Shown piece after piece: positions 48,994 through 60,744 of a stretch of DNA of 64,000 nt. Position numbers and translations under genes: made by a program. Each line of letters begins with the position of its first letter. The stretch's first letter is position 1. The notes under the pieces were generated by a model. The model was given only the letters and a program-made list of their open reading frames with translations, did no database searches and was not told where the DNA came from. Location: assembly GCA_002900995.3 (NCBI GenBank), contig CM035310.1, positions 2,751,394 to 2,815,393 on the forward strand. The letters run 5' to 3'. This DNA comes from Ganoderma boninense (taxonomy: Eukaryota; Basidiomycota; Agaricomycetes; Polyporales; Polyporaceae).

Positions 48994-49666
48994 GGGCTTT
49001 TCCTGGACACTGCGCTCGGCAGAATGCTTCGTTCCGCCGCGTGCCGAGGAGACCGGTTACACGACACATGCTACGACGACGATCACGAGAAGGTTAAGAG
49101 CTATCGATGTTGTATCTATATACCCGCCGGCGCGTATACGGCGCCGTGCTGATCTGTGACAGGCTTTCTTGACTAAATGTTGCAACCTGCTGCATGTAAC
49201 ATACCTGGATAGACGACTTAAACTCTAAGGACATTATTTGTTTTTGTTTGCTCTATCTGCAAGGTCGTGTAAAGTTTTGTTTGGTTGGAACCTCTATGGT
49301 TTGCTCCATTTGGTATCCCATAACCTTCGTGTGTCAGCGCGGCTTGGGGAAACGATATGTCATCGGAATACTTACGAAATCCACATGAAAATGCTTCCGG
49401 CATGCTTTTCGGAAAATAGAGATTGATCGGCATGAGCCTGACTCTGCCTTTTCAAGTTTCAAGCTTCGGGCTCTGTTGACAATGCTCGTAGACTGCAGGT
49501 GGTTGCGATTTGCTTACGTACTGATCTTTGTGGCGCAGCCGGGCCGGCGGGAACCCCACAGCGTCTATTAGGCGCGATCACGGCGTCGTCGGCGGCGGCG
49601 ATCACGACGTTGGACAACTGCGCTTGGTTGTCGACCGCCATCCTCGTCTCACAGCGCTTTCCGACG
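48994..49666. other. Intergenic between Iml2-like and alpha-mannosidase genes
   Basis: About 670 bp, lower GC in 49160-49480. No coding sequence recognised; should hold the mannosidase promoter and 5' leader. Confidence 0.5.
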
Positions 49667-52600
49667 ATGGCGCACTCCCACCACCATCACAGTCACCCGC
49701 ATGCCCCTGCAGAGGCCTCGAACTATCCGAAGGAGAACTATGGCCCTGGCGCGAAGTGGATCAAGCATCTCACCCAGAACCGCCTGGGAACGTTCAACGG
49801 CGGTCACTTCTCCGACGTGAACTTGTCGTCGGTGCTCTTTACGCACAGGATTGACAATGAAGAGCATGTCAAGCTGGAGGTCTGGAGCGCTCCAGGGCTC
49901 ACGAAGCCGAGCTTCGAAGAGGCCATGAAGCAGAAGTTCAGGCCGGCCAAGAAGGGGGAGAACTTTGGGCCTTCTTGTGAGTGCTGCGTCGCGCCTCCTG
50001 CGATAAGCACTCTGTGCTGATCCATTGCAGGGGTATGCAGATTATGCAGGATGTATGCGCTATTCTGCTGATGAATTGCGTCTAGACGAACCATTGGTTC
50101 AAGGTCTCCCTGACCATCCCCTCGTACTGGGAACAGTATGATCGGGTTCAGTGTACGTCTTATCACCGCTCCGGAAGCGTCAAATCCTGACTCGTGGCAT
50201 AGTTGAATTTGATCCCGACTGCGAGGCCATGATCTTCACTACCGACGGCACGCCCCTCCAGGGGATTACTGGCGGGTACGGTGGTGATCGACGCGTCGAG
50301 TACATCATTCCTCGCAGCGCTGTCAAGGCTGGCAAACATGAATTCGTCATTGAGTCCAGTTGCAATGGCATGTTCGGCGTTCCTTGGAATGGCGACACTA
50401 TCGCTCCTCCCGATGTAAGTATCCACAGAAACCTTTCAGTTTCAGTGTTGCCGCATTCGGTTTGGGAAGATTCCTCCCTTTCTGGTGTTTCGCACAGAAA
50501 CCAGCTTGCGTCTCACAATTCTAGTTGACGAAACTAGTGGGATATGCGACGCCGCGCTAGTTCTTTGTGTTTGAACGCTCGCGCTCATGATATCGTAGAT
50601 GAACAGGTACTTTGGCCTCCGTTCCGCGGACCTTGTCGTGCCCAATATGGAGGCTTGGCATCTGCTCTGGGACTTCCAAACCTCCGCGAACTCACAGATT
50701 CGCTCCCCGGCAATACCGCGCTCCAGAACAAGGCACTCACAGTGGCGAACGAGATCATGAACGTATTCGAGAACGGCGACACTGCAAGCATCGGACGCGC
50801 ACGGAAGCTTGCCGAGGACGTCTTTGGTAAGCACTGGGAAAAGAAGGGCGAGAAGATCTACCAGGAGGGCGCGAAGAAGGCACAAGTGTGGGGCATTGGT
50901 CACTGCCATATCGACACAGCTTGGTGAGTTAGGGTGGGCGACTCAGGAACCATTGCTGAAAGGAGCTGTAGGTTATGGCCTTATCGCGTCACGCAGCAGA
51001 AGGTTGCGCGTTCGTGGTCTACCCAGGTAGACCTTATGGAGCGATACCCCGAGCACCGCTTCACTTGCAGTCAGGCACAACAGTACAAGTGGCTCGAACA
51101 AGTACTGACATCGTCTCTACCCTCCTGATTTACGCTAACTGCAACAAACTTCTCCAGCAATATCCACCACTCTTCGAACGCGTCAAGGAGAAGATCAAGG
51201 AGGGCAAGTTCCACCCTGTCGGAGGATCCTGGGTCGAGAACGACTCGAACATGCCGTCGGGCGAGGCGCTTGCTCGGCAGTTCATCCTCGGGCAGCGATA
51301 CTTCGAGTCCCGCTTCGGGATCCGCTGCAAGACGGCTTGGCTACCCGACTCGTTCGGGCTCACGGGCGCGCTCCCGCAGTTGATCCGCCTCGCGGACATG
51401 GACTACTTCTTCACCCAGAAGCTGTCGTGGTGAGTGCTAATCTGGCATCGAAAATCGGGATCTGAGGTGTGGGTCCTTGCTGACGATACACACAACGCGC
51501 ACGTAATTTCACGGTTCGCGATGCACGACGGCGGCGGCGTGAATCAGGAACAATATGTGCGTACATAACCGTCGATCCACTCGGACGGAAAGGAAGAAAA
51601 AGTATATCTGAGATCTGTTCGTGGACAGCAACAACTTCCCGCACTCCACGTTCAACTGGGTTGGCATTGACGGGACCCAGGTTCTGTGCCACATGACGCC
51701 CGTCGGTGCGTGCTTGCTTCCCAGCTTCTCATCATTCGCATATGCTGGGCACTGAGTGAAGCTTGTACGGCGCAGACACTTATACCGCACAGGCCACCGT
51801 TGGAGACGTGAAGAAGGGTATTGAGAATCACAAGGTGCCATCGAGACACTATTTTTAATCAGTAGACGGTCCCGCTTATGTTCTGCACCCCCGCCAGAAC
51901 CTCGAGTCCTCCGAGGTCTCACTCCTCGTTTTCGGAAATGGCGACGGTGGCGGAGGGCCCCTCGCCAAGATGCTGGAGAACGTAAGTGCTTCTTTCTTGC
52001 TAAGGTTTTGTGATAATACCCCGAACTCACCGCGGAAGCCCCGCCTCGTGCAGTTGCGGCGCATCCGAGCAACGTCCAACCACTCACGCGACATCGCGCC
52101 CGTGAACATGGGCCACTCCGTTGACGAGTTCTTCGATGTCCTTGCTGAGGACTCGAACGCTGGCGCTAGGCTCCCCAACTGGAGTGGAGAGCTGTACCTC
52201 GAGGTATGTAGCATCCTCGCCAACCGGTGCAGGACAACGCTGACGGGACGGTGGCGAGCAGTTCCACCGCGGAACTTACACTTCGCACGGTGCGTACACC
52301 ATCCGTCGTCCGAGAAGCACGCGCAATGGGCTAAGCTGAGTTTATTGTCCTCAAATCTAGGCTCTATCAAAAAGGGCAACCGGAAGTCCGAGATTCTGCT
52401 TCGGGACGTCGAGGTGCGTATGGCATCGCCCGTGCTTACCGGGCTGGGTGGCGGGTACTTAAGCAGGAGCGGGCGACGTGGTTTTACAGATCCTGTCGAC
52501 GTTTGCGAGTTTGTTCAGGTTCCACAAGGCGGACTATGAGTACCCGAACGCGAGGATCAACGATTGCTGGGAGAAGGTGCTCCTGAACCAATGTGAGTTT

Positions 52601-54703
52601 TTCGTTCATCGGATGTTGAAAGGATTCTGACCGTAGTCTCCTCTGCCAGTCCACGATGGTGAGTACCTTACTGGAGCGCCATGGACGCTGCTGATGGTTT
52701 GATTCCAAGTTCTGCCGGGATCTGCGATGTGAGTCGCATACCCACCGCACCCCCTGTTAGTCTTTCTGACGGCGTCGAATCTCAGTGGCATGGTGTACGA
52801 TGATGCGGAGAAGCTCTACGCCGAGGTCCGTAAGGAAGGTAGGACGCTCATCGAGGAGGCTTTCGAGGCGATGTTCCCCTCCTCCGTTGCGCTCGACGAC
52901 CCAAGCTTCAAGAAGAAGACGGGCACGCTCGTCGGCTACAACACGACGTTCTTCCCTCGCCGCGATATTGTCGAAGTTCCTCTCGTCGGCGGGGGCGCAT
53001 CGAAGCTCCGTTCGCAAGTCGTGCAAGCGTCCAAAGACGGCACCGTCGGGTTCGCTCTCATGGACTGTGCGACTGGTGGGGGCGTCGCGTTCGGTACGGG
53101 ATGTACGCGGATTGCCGACCTGTCTCTGGTATGTGTTATATTTGGAGATGTGGACGTTCAGGTGATTCATTTAGACTTCTTCAGTTTCGCAAGTGGCCAA
53201 GGACCACTTCGTGCTGAGAAACTCGAGCGTCCAGCTGACGATCGTCGATGGTCGCATCACCAGCCTCTATGATGTCGCTCTTGAGTATGTCTGCTGTCTG
53301 GGACCTCTTTACTCTGGACTGACATGTGCTGTAGTCGCGAACTCATTCCGACGGGCGAAACTGGTGGTCTGATCATCTTCGACGACAGGCCGAACTACTG
53401 GGATGCTTGGGGTATGGGCTATCCTTTTCGTATGATATATCCTGTCTGACTTGCTGTAGATGTCGAGATCCACCACCTCGAGAAGTTCCAAAAGCTCAAG
53501 TTCGAGAGTATCTCTATCGCTGCCGAGGGTCCTCTCCGGGCATCGCTGAAGGCGAACGTCAAGTATGGTCAGAGCACTATCAAAGTCCTTGTATGTCACA
53601 CCTTCCTTCGCGAACGATATCCTCGAGTTGAGTGCTCGGGTATAGATCTCCCTGGACGCGATCCCGGCGACAATGAAGAAAACTTCGCGCTCGTTCTTCC
53701 GCTTCGAAGCTGAGGTCGACTGGCATCAGCGCCACGAGTTCCTCAAGTTTGAACTGCCCCTCAATATTAAGAACGACTACGCGACGTACGAGACGCAGTT
53801 TGGACATGTCCAGCGGCCGACGCACAAGAACACGACCTGGGATATGGCTAAGTTCGAGGTCTGCGGTCACAAGGTACGTTCGCTTCTCGATTGCATATCA
53901 TGAGTTGGTTCGCTGACTTCAGGGTGTTTTAGTACGCGGACCTGAGCGAGTACGGGTACGGCGTCGCCATCCTCTCCGAGTCGAAGTACGGGTTCTCGTG
54001 CCGCGGGAACGTCCTTCGAATTTCGCTGCTTCGTGCGGCTACTGCGCCAGATGCCGAGCAAGATCAGGGCAAGCACGAATTCGCGTGGGCTGTCATGCCT
54101 CACGCGGGGTCGTTCTTGGAGTCCGACGTCCCCACCGCCGCGATTCTGTTCAACTCGCCGCTTCACGGTGAGTTCATTCATGAATGTTGTGTCTATGTGT
54201 TTCTTGTCTCACAAGTCATCCTAGTGCGACTCCTAGAGGACACCAAGGAGGCACCGCTCCTGAAGACCAAGCCCCCGTTCATCATCGAGGGCGCTCCCAA
54301 CGTCTTCCTCGAGACTGTGAAGCGCGGATTGGATGACGACTTCGACAAGCACGATTCGCGATCGATCGTCCTGCGTTTGTATGAAGCCTTTGGCGGACAC
54401 GCTGCCATCAAGCTAAGGCTCGCGCCTCAGCTGGGCATCGAAAAAGTTCTTGTGACGAACTTGCTGGAGGACGAGATCGAGGAGCTCAATGTGTCTCAAG
54501 CCGAAGATGAGACCGTCGCTCGTGAAGCTCGAGTTCCACGGCTTCGAGGTCAAGACTATCAAGCTTGTGCTGGGCCCAAAAAAGTACGCGCGGCGTTTTG
54601 ATTTGCATAAAAGGCACGACTATGGGGCTGACGATCCAGTCTGAACAGCGCGGCCCCGAAGAGGGAGAGTTGGGTTACTGTCGAGAAGCCCGCCTTGATC
54701 TGA
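49667..54703 (+). CDS. Vacuolar-type alpha-mannosidase (GH38, Ams1-like), two apparent indels
   Basis: Class II alpha-mannosidase, expected to trim free oligosaccharides in the vacuole or cytosol. About 25 exons: 49667-49976, 50031-50032, 50086-50152, 50203-50414, 50599-50923, 50972-51101, 51158-51429, 51548-51556, 51629-51705, 51776-51834, 51898-51981, 52054-52203, 52262-52289, 52361-52413, 52490-52592, 52650-52658, 52710-52728, 52786-53128, 53202-53284, 53335-53411, 53460-53590, 53646-53873, 53933-54167, 54225-54583, 54640-54703. Starts [12 protein letters not shown]. Catalytic motifs: [14 protein letters not shown] (metal-binding His/Asp) and [12 protein letters not shown] (nucleophile Asp), then QFHDVLPGSAIG. 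The frame slips near 50682 (one C short after WDFQT) and 54519 (one C extra before VKLEFHGF). With both adjusted the length is about 1142 residues, ending [14 protein letters not shown]. The acceptor of the exon near 53185-53202 is ambiguous. Confidence 0.88.
50031..50032 (+). other. Putative 2-nt micro-exon in the alpha-mannosidase gene
   Basis: Exon 1 ends GGG CCT TCT T, followed by GTGAGT. A 54-nt intron ends CATTGCAG, then GG, then GTATGC begins a 53-nt intron ending GTCTAG before ACG AAC CAT TGG. T plus GG makes the tryptophan of GPS-W-TNHWFKV, expected in the family. Both introns have a CTGAT branch-point-like word near the 3' end. No single-intron parse that I tried keeps the frame. 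Confidence 0.7.
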
Positions 54704-55308
54704 AGTGCACATCATCCGCTTTGAACCTACAGGTTCATCATCTTGTTGTAAGCCCCTGTGGTGTAGGATAGTGTTGGACGATTGGACGATCACATACGTT
54801 GTATGTGAGTGGTTATCGTTGATACTCAATGGACAAGGATACTTTTGAGTCCAGGAACCGATGGTCAGAACAACTCCAACGAGTTTAGGAGTAAAGTGCA
54901 AACCTTGTGCTTTCACAGTTTCATGTGTGTTCTTTAATAGGCACTAGACGCTCCATAGTCTTTCGTGCAGGGTTCAGTAAGCCTAAGCCTTCCTTCGACC
55001 ATTACGATGATATGAGAACATCCTATGTAGTTTATGTGTATGTGAGAGTATGGAGTACTGGTGGAAGTGGGCTGGCCGAGAGTACATTAAGTATAGAAGA
55101 GCCTGCGTTCGAGATCGCTGCCGACCGGCATGGCTGAGGCAGGGCGCTGACGGTCGCAACGTTGTATCCCGCCCTTCACCACAGCCCACCACCCACTCAC
55201 CACCCTCGCCATGACCTTGACCTAACTTTACGATCTTTCACGACTCTCCCGTCGTCTGGACGCACTACGGGCTACAGCCAGCATTCTGACGAACTTGGAA
55301 CTACCACC
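54704..55308. other. Intergenic between alpha-mannosidase and TLDc genes
   Basis: About 600 bp, relatively AT-rich at 54770-55100 and C-rich just before the TLDc start. No coding sequence recognised. Confidence 0.5.
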
Positions 55309-57154
55309 ATGAACCGACCGACGGCGCAACAGTCGTCGTCCGATCCATCTTTCCCCCCTGATCCCACTACAGATACATAAAGGAGAGGACAAGGAGGACT
55401 TGTTTGCAACACTATTCTCCCCGCCGACCCCTCGCGCATCGCCTACAAGAACCCCTGAACCGAACTCGGGTTGGTCGGCGCGGCATGCCCGCCAAGAGTC
55501 CTCGGATTCCGAGTTCGGGGCGTTCGTCTCCGTGCCTGCGACGGAGGATCCGCTCCGCTTGGCGGATGGACCAGACCTGGGACCATACGACTCGCAGCAG
55601 AACTACGAGTTCTTCGACAAGTTCACTGAGGATGCGAAGACTGCGTCGCAGAAGAGGAGGAGCCAGGTCCTGGACGAGTTGTTGCAGCACGAGGATGATC
55701 CTCTCTACTGGTTGCAAGGTACGAGCTCCGTTGACGCTCCTGCATCCACCACCACCCCGCAGTCCTCGCAGCATGCTTCTGCAATCGACCTCTCAAAGTC
55801 CGTCGGGGATTCTCTCATCGACCTGGAATCGCCGTCCGAGACAAACAGGTCGTTTGTTCCGTCAGCATCCTCTTCATCCCCTGAGCCCTCATCATTACCC
55901 AAACCTATTGCTGCCTACGACCGCTCGTTATCCGACGACGACATTGAGTATTTTGACGATGCCTTGAACGGCGATCGCCCATCGCGGCAGCGAACGCACA
56001 CGAGCCCCCCTGCCGTGAGTGCTGCCGAACGGTCGTTCTCTCTCCCACCCTCGTCACCCACGCGCCCTGCGGATCCACAAATACAACGGACCCAGCCCTC
56101 GTACTTCACACCGCAGTCAATCCCGTCGCGCTGGGTCTCCAGCTTCTTGAGCTCCACCATCCGCGGTGCCCGCACGAGCCCGCCAACGCCGCCCGCGGAA
56201 TCGAGCATCGCATCGCTCTTCGCGTCCATCTCGGAGGAGCCTCTACCCTCTTCTTCCTTGCGGTTCAGCACCTTGTCTCAATCTGCGCCTCATTCACGCG
56301 CACCGACGCACTTCGAGAGTGCTCCGCCCTCAGTCGACTCAGCGATTACGCACGGGACCCCGTTCGGGTCGCAGCCGTATAAAGCGCCATCTGGGGCGCC
56401 AGGCTTCGCTGGGGACCGCATGTGGGACAAGGGGTTCGAGTTCAACAGGGCGCAGGTGGAGCGCCAGAGCGTGCGGCTCGTGGGTCGCAGGGAGATGACG
56501 GGCGTGGTGCTGACGGTCGAGGTCGCAGACATGGTGAGTGCGGCCGGACACAGTGCAGCTGTCTTGCGGTTGGCTGACCCAGCGCTGGACCCGACAGCTG
56601 CGACCATTCCTCCCCGCACTCGCGCGCCTCCCAAAGCAGTGGACGCTGCTCTACAGCCTCGACCAGCACGGGATCTCACTCAATACCCTATATGCACGCT
56701 GCCAGGACTTCAAGGGCAGCACGGTTTTCGTTGTGCGGGACTCTGGTGAACGTGTCTTCGGCGCGTGGATGGGAGAGGGCATCCACCCCTCCAAGGGCGG
56801 GTACTACGGCAGCGGGGAGTCCTTCCTCTGGCAGATGGCTGGGAAAGACAGCCTGCGCGTGTTCAAGTGGACTGGGCGCAACGACTATGTCGCGCTTTGC
56901 GAGCCAGACTACATCTCGTTCGGTGGCGGGTAAGTGTGCCTGTCTATGTCTACTTGAGTCTCAATAGCACTCATGAACGACGTCGGATGTGCAGGGATGG
57001 GCGGTATGGCCTGTGGCTGGACGAGTCGCTCATCGACGGCTCGTCGGCGCGGTGCCTGACCTTCGACAACGAGCCGCTGTGCTCACCCGGGCCGCGCAAG
57101 GGCGACACCGTCACCTTTGAGTGTGTGGGGCTCGAGGTCTGGGGCATTGGCTGA
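55309..57154 (+). CDS. TLDc-domain oxidation-resistance protein (OXR1-like)
   Basis: Protects against oxidative damage in yeast and animals; TLDc proteins also interact with the V-ATPase. Exons 55309-56533, 56598-56929 and 56995-57154. The N-terminal 400 residues are Ser/Pro-rich and probably disordered, with an acidic segment SDSEFGAFVSVPATEDPL and a helix YEFFDKFTEDAKTASQKRR. The TLDc domain starts near RPFLPALARLPKQWTLLYSL, continues with STVFVVRDSGERVFGAWMGE, GSGESFLWQ and NDYVALCEPDYISFGGG, and ends TFECVGLEVWGIG, the typical C-terminus. The best start (MNRPTAQQSSSDPSF) is one base out of frame with the rest: the run of six C at about 55348-55353 would need five to give SFPLIPLQ. Either one C too many was called or the start lies elsewhere. 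Confidence 0.88.
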
Positions 57155-57555
57155 GCCTGCTTCACCGGCTCCCGCATCCTTCCGTGTCTCCGTCTGCTGA
57201 TGAATGTAGCGATCCCATGGCTCCCAGATAGCTCTTGTAATCGGACTTTACCCTGTATTGCTCCCATCTTCATCTGTTAGCTCGCACCTATACCACAACT
57301 CACATTTCTGCTAAGTTATCTGTACAAATGGAACGAGTGCACATTTTTCATGATCACTTTACGGTGTATGCACCCCGAGGGAACCCCGCACTGAGTATAC
57401 TGGTCCCAGAAGAATTTGCGAAAGCTGGAAGATGAATAGGCGCAACCTCACATGATAAACTTGTGGTGACACAGAAGCAGGGCTAGTCTCGAATGGAGGT
57501 TTGAGTTTATGTGCGAGGAATTGGTTGCGAAGGAGATATCGGTCGCTGCTGTTCA
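57155..57555. other. Intergenic downstream of TLDc gene
   Basis: About 400 bp between convergent genes, low-GC, no coding sequence recognised; likely 3' untranslated sequence of both neighbours. Confidence 0.5.
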
Positions 57556-58420
57556 TTATCGTGCTTGGAGTAGTGTTGGGAGGGTGAGAAGCACCGAGGT
57601 GAGTGACCTTTTTGGACTCTGGCCCGGCTCCCGTACGACTGGATGCATGCACAGCCCGTACCCGTAGAGCTCCAGCCAGCTGGACAACTGTTCAATACGT
57701 AGCTGCTGGAGCTGGAGGGCGGTCTCGATTTCGGGCGGTTCGAGGAAACTTTGGAAGACGTGCAGATGGTGCAAAGCCATGCGCAATTGAAACTGTCCGC
57801 GTGCCGAGGGCGACAGGAAGTTGCCAAATGTGTACGCTGGGTCAGCATTCGATCACGCTAGTGGCGAGTCGGAGGGACGCACCAGCTTGAGCCATTCGTC
57901 GCGATAGGACGCACGGGGGTCTGGTTCGTGCACGAGCACGAGCTGTCCAATGCGAAGGGCAGAGAGACGGGCCGGGATGACGCGGCGCACTCGAAGAAGG
58001 CGATATCTTCTGATGGTATCCAGTCGCCCCACGTAAAGTCGAACCCTCGCGCCTCGAGCGCAGGTAAGTCGCGGAGGAGCTCGAGGAGGGGATTGTCCTC
58101 TTCGTCCTCCGCTTCCAGCGCAACATCCAGGCACCGCCAGGTGCCTCTTGTTCCTCAGGAAATCGCAGAGGGCGGCGAGATGCTCGGGAGTGGTCGGAGG
58201 TTTCGCTCTCGCCTGTTTGAGATACTCGAATGAGGTGAGGCCATTCGTCTGCGAACGTCCATGGGCACAGGAGCTTTTTCTGGGGCAGCCTCAACTTGTC
58301 GAGTAACAAGTTGAGAATGTTCGGTTTCCGGCCCGAGTCGCCACTCGCCTGAAGCATTACGTCATCGTGTGGCCGCCGGGCTTGTCCGAAGACTCTGAAT
58401 TGTACTGTGTCGTCGTTCAC
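57556..58420 (-). pseudogene. Truncated F-box/LRR relative (gene W)
   Basis: Minus-strand pieces match the repeat and C-terminal parts of the neighbouring F-box family: LCPWTFADEWPHLTSFEYL, FLRNKRHLRCLDVALEAED, LLELLRDLPALEARGFDF, RVIPARLSALRIGQLVLV, and after an intron LHHLHVFQSFLEPPEIETAL with LELYGYGLCMHPVVREPG. The frame shifts at least twice (near 58135 and near 58000) and there is no room for an F-box exon before the divergent gene that starts at 58494. It is probably a relic, although indel errors cannot be excluded. Confidence 0.6.
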
Positions 58421-58493
58421 GCGTCACGTCTCCCGCTCATGCATCTCCTCAACCGCCCGCTCCTAGAACTCTCATCTCTTGTTCCTAGAAAAT

Positions 58494-60521
58494 ATGGCCG
58501 TGGAAAAGCAACTACCGACGGAGCTCTGGTACCGCATCATCCAGTTCTTACCAACCGCGCACCAGAAAGCCTGTCTGTCGGTCTCCAAGATGCACCATGA
58601 CATCGCCGTGAAATACGTCTTCTCACATGTCATTATCTCTCTCGGGATCTGGAGAAGCGATGATGAATTCGAGGACGACAGCTTCGTCCCGACCCCGGAC
58701 CAGGTCCTCGTAACCAAGAGAGTGTCTCGTGCCAATTATGCGCTTCTCCGACATATTATGCGAACTCCCGACTTTGCCCGGAATGTCAAGAAATTCACTG
58801 TTCAAGCCTACTCGTTTCTCGAAGAGAACCCCATGGAGTATGAAATTGGTGAGTCTTTGCCGCCGATGACTGTGGTTAAGTCTTCCGGCGGCGTTTCACA
58901 TTGGAGGAGAATAGTCGCTGAACTCCGGGAGCCAAGGGGCGAGACCTGATCATGACCGTGTGTCGAGGAAGCTTGTCCATCTAATTAGAGATCTATCGTC
59001 ATTGTCTTTACTCAGGACAGTATATATAGTTCTCGTGGTCTCTGCACCAAACTACGCCTGGGATTGCCTTGCTCACGGCGGTGGCAGCGTGAGCTCCTGC
59101 TCAATCACGGCTAACATCATATTTTCAGGTACCCTGGTCGATGCTATAGAGGCACTTCATAATATAACTTCATTTGCCTGGGTTGGGCCGCTTCCAATAC
59201 CCCCTCCGAAGTCATGGATGCCCTTCGCCGCTCATCAGGACAAAAGGTCGTTGACATCCTCCTTCAGTGAGTCCCTTCAGGTCGCATCCAGTTGCGCAGA
59301 TGGAGCTGACAGTTACACGCGCAGCCCAGAAATACCAGAGGACATGTGTCTCCCCGCTTTCACTCAGCTGAAGTCTCTCGTGTTCACGCACAAATACGTT
59401 GCGAATTGGCCAGTGATGCACGCCGTCCCATACCACAAGACCATACACGCGGCGATTGCGGCGAATTCCACGACCCTCCGCCGACTCGATGTCTTCGGAA
59501 ACGTTCTATGGGGCTGCCCGCCGGAATCATATTGCAACCTCCATGAACTCACCATCGTGTTTCCCAGTACAATCGACGGCCTCCATTCCGTCTTCGAGCA
59601 CTGCCGCAGGCTAGAGGGCTTCACGCTCTGCACCGAGAACGACAGCAGAGACTTCGGGGCGATCCTCACCGCGCACCCGGACGCGTTCCCGAGCCTCACG
59701 TCGTTCAAGCTGCTCTCCGTGTTCGACTTCGACGACGAGGTCATCGCGGAGCTCGCGCGCTTCCTCAAGAAGAAGACGCTCCTGCGCCGCCTGGACGTCC
59801 TCACGCGCTCGGAGAACATCGTACCCGGGCTCGCGAACATGCCGATCCTCGAGATGCTCCCGGAGCTCCCCCGCCTCGAGGTCCTCGGGCTCGACATGCG
59901 GCCGCTGAGGCTCGGCCCCGCGCACGTCGCGCTCCTGCAGAAGTACGTCCCCCGCCGCGTCACCGCGCTCTGCCTCTTCCTCCAGGTCGAGTCGTCCACC
60001 GCGAAGGTCGCGGACTGGCGCAACTTCGTGCGTCCCCCATCATCTCTGTCTTGTCTGTTCCTCCGCGATCCGACGCTCACCCGCGCGCCCGCGCACTGAC
60101 GTAGTTCGCGGCGCACGCCGCGCTGCGGTACCTGCACATCGCGACGTGCGCGCCGCAGACGCGCTCCCTCGGCGCGGCGCTCTTCAAGCGGCCGCCGCCC
60201 GCGCTCGAGCTGCTCGGGTACAACAGCGGCCTGCGCTGGGTCGCCGCGCGCGCCCTCACTGCACCGACGGTGGCGTACTCGGCGTTCTGGCCGCGCGCGA
60301 GGGCGTACTTCCGCACCGTCGAGGACTACCGCGGGTGCGAGGACTGGGAGTGGCTCGCGCGCCACCACGGGCAGGACGACGACGACTCCAACATGTGTGA
60401 GTGCATTTGCGGTTCGACGTTCGTGATGTTGGCAGTGGTTGGGGGAGAGAGGGTGCGGGTGTGTGGGGTTGCGATTGCGACTGCGATGGCTGACGGCAGG
60501 GAACTTGAATTTGATACTTAG
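58494..60521 (+). CDS. F-box/LRR-like protein (intact)
   Basis: Putative SCF adaptor. Exons 58494-58848, 59129-60027, 60105-60394 and 60500-60521 close in phase to 521 residues. The N-terminus MAVEKQLPTELWYRIIQFLP and SVSKMHHDIAVKYVFSHVII form the F-box region. Repeat-like segments include LRRLDVFGNVLWG, LHELTIVFPSTIDGLHSVFE and LPRLEVLGLDMRPLRLG, each with a counterpart in gene Y. The C-terminus has the signature FRTVEDYRGCEDWEWLARHH and ends SNMELEFDT after a small last exon. Intron 1 is 280 nt, longer than usual, and the region PFAAHQDKRSLTSSFSESL in exon 2 could contain an unrecognised intron. Strong third-position GC in the second half. Confidence 0.8.
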
Positions 60522-60694
60522 GGTCGATGGAGCCGCCGGACGTGTGGACGCGCATGGAGGCTTGCGAGGAGGTGTGACTGGGAGGCTCAGGCTCGAGGGC
60601 GCGGTCGCGGTCACCTTGTTGTCGCGCTCCCCCATTTTGTTCCACCAGGCAATGCCACCAATCAAGGCGGTCCAGATTGTCGGATCGAATTCCG
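60522..60694. other. Spacer before right inverted arm
   Basis: Short 3' flank of the F-box gene; it does not match the region beyond the left arm. Confidence 0.4.
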
Positions 60695-60744
60695 TAAATG
60701 CTCTCAACTCCATAGGCCTGTTGATCACCTCTGATTACCGTTTC

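Noticed and set aside
4313..57154. Secondary-metabolite or detoxification gene cluster joining the monooxygenase, transporter and regulator
   Set aside because: The genes are tens of kilobases apart, separated by housekeeping genes, and no core synthase is present.
59364..60728. 454-codon minus-strand open frame
   Set aside because: Antisense shadow of the F-box gene at 58494-60521; Arg/Ser-rich and without recognisable motifs.
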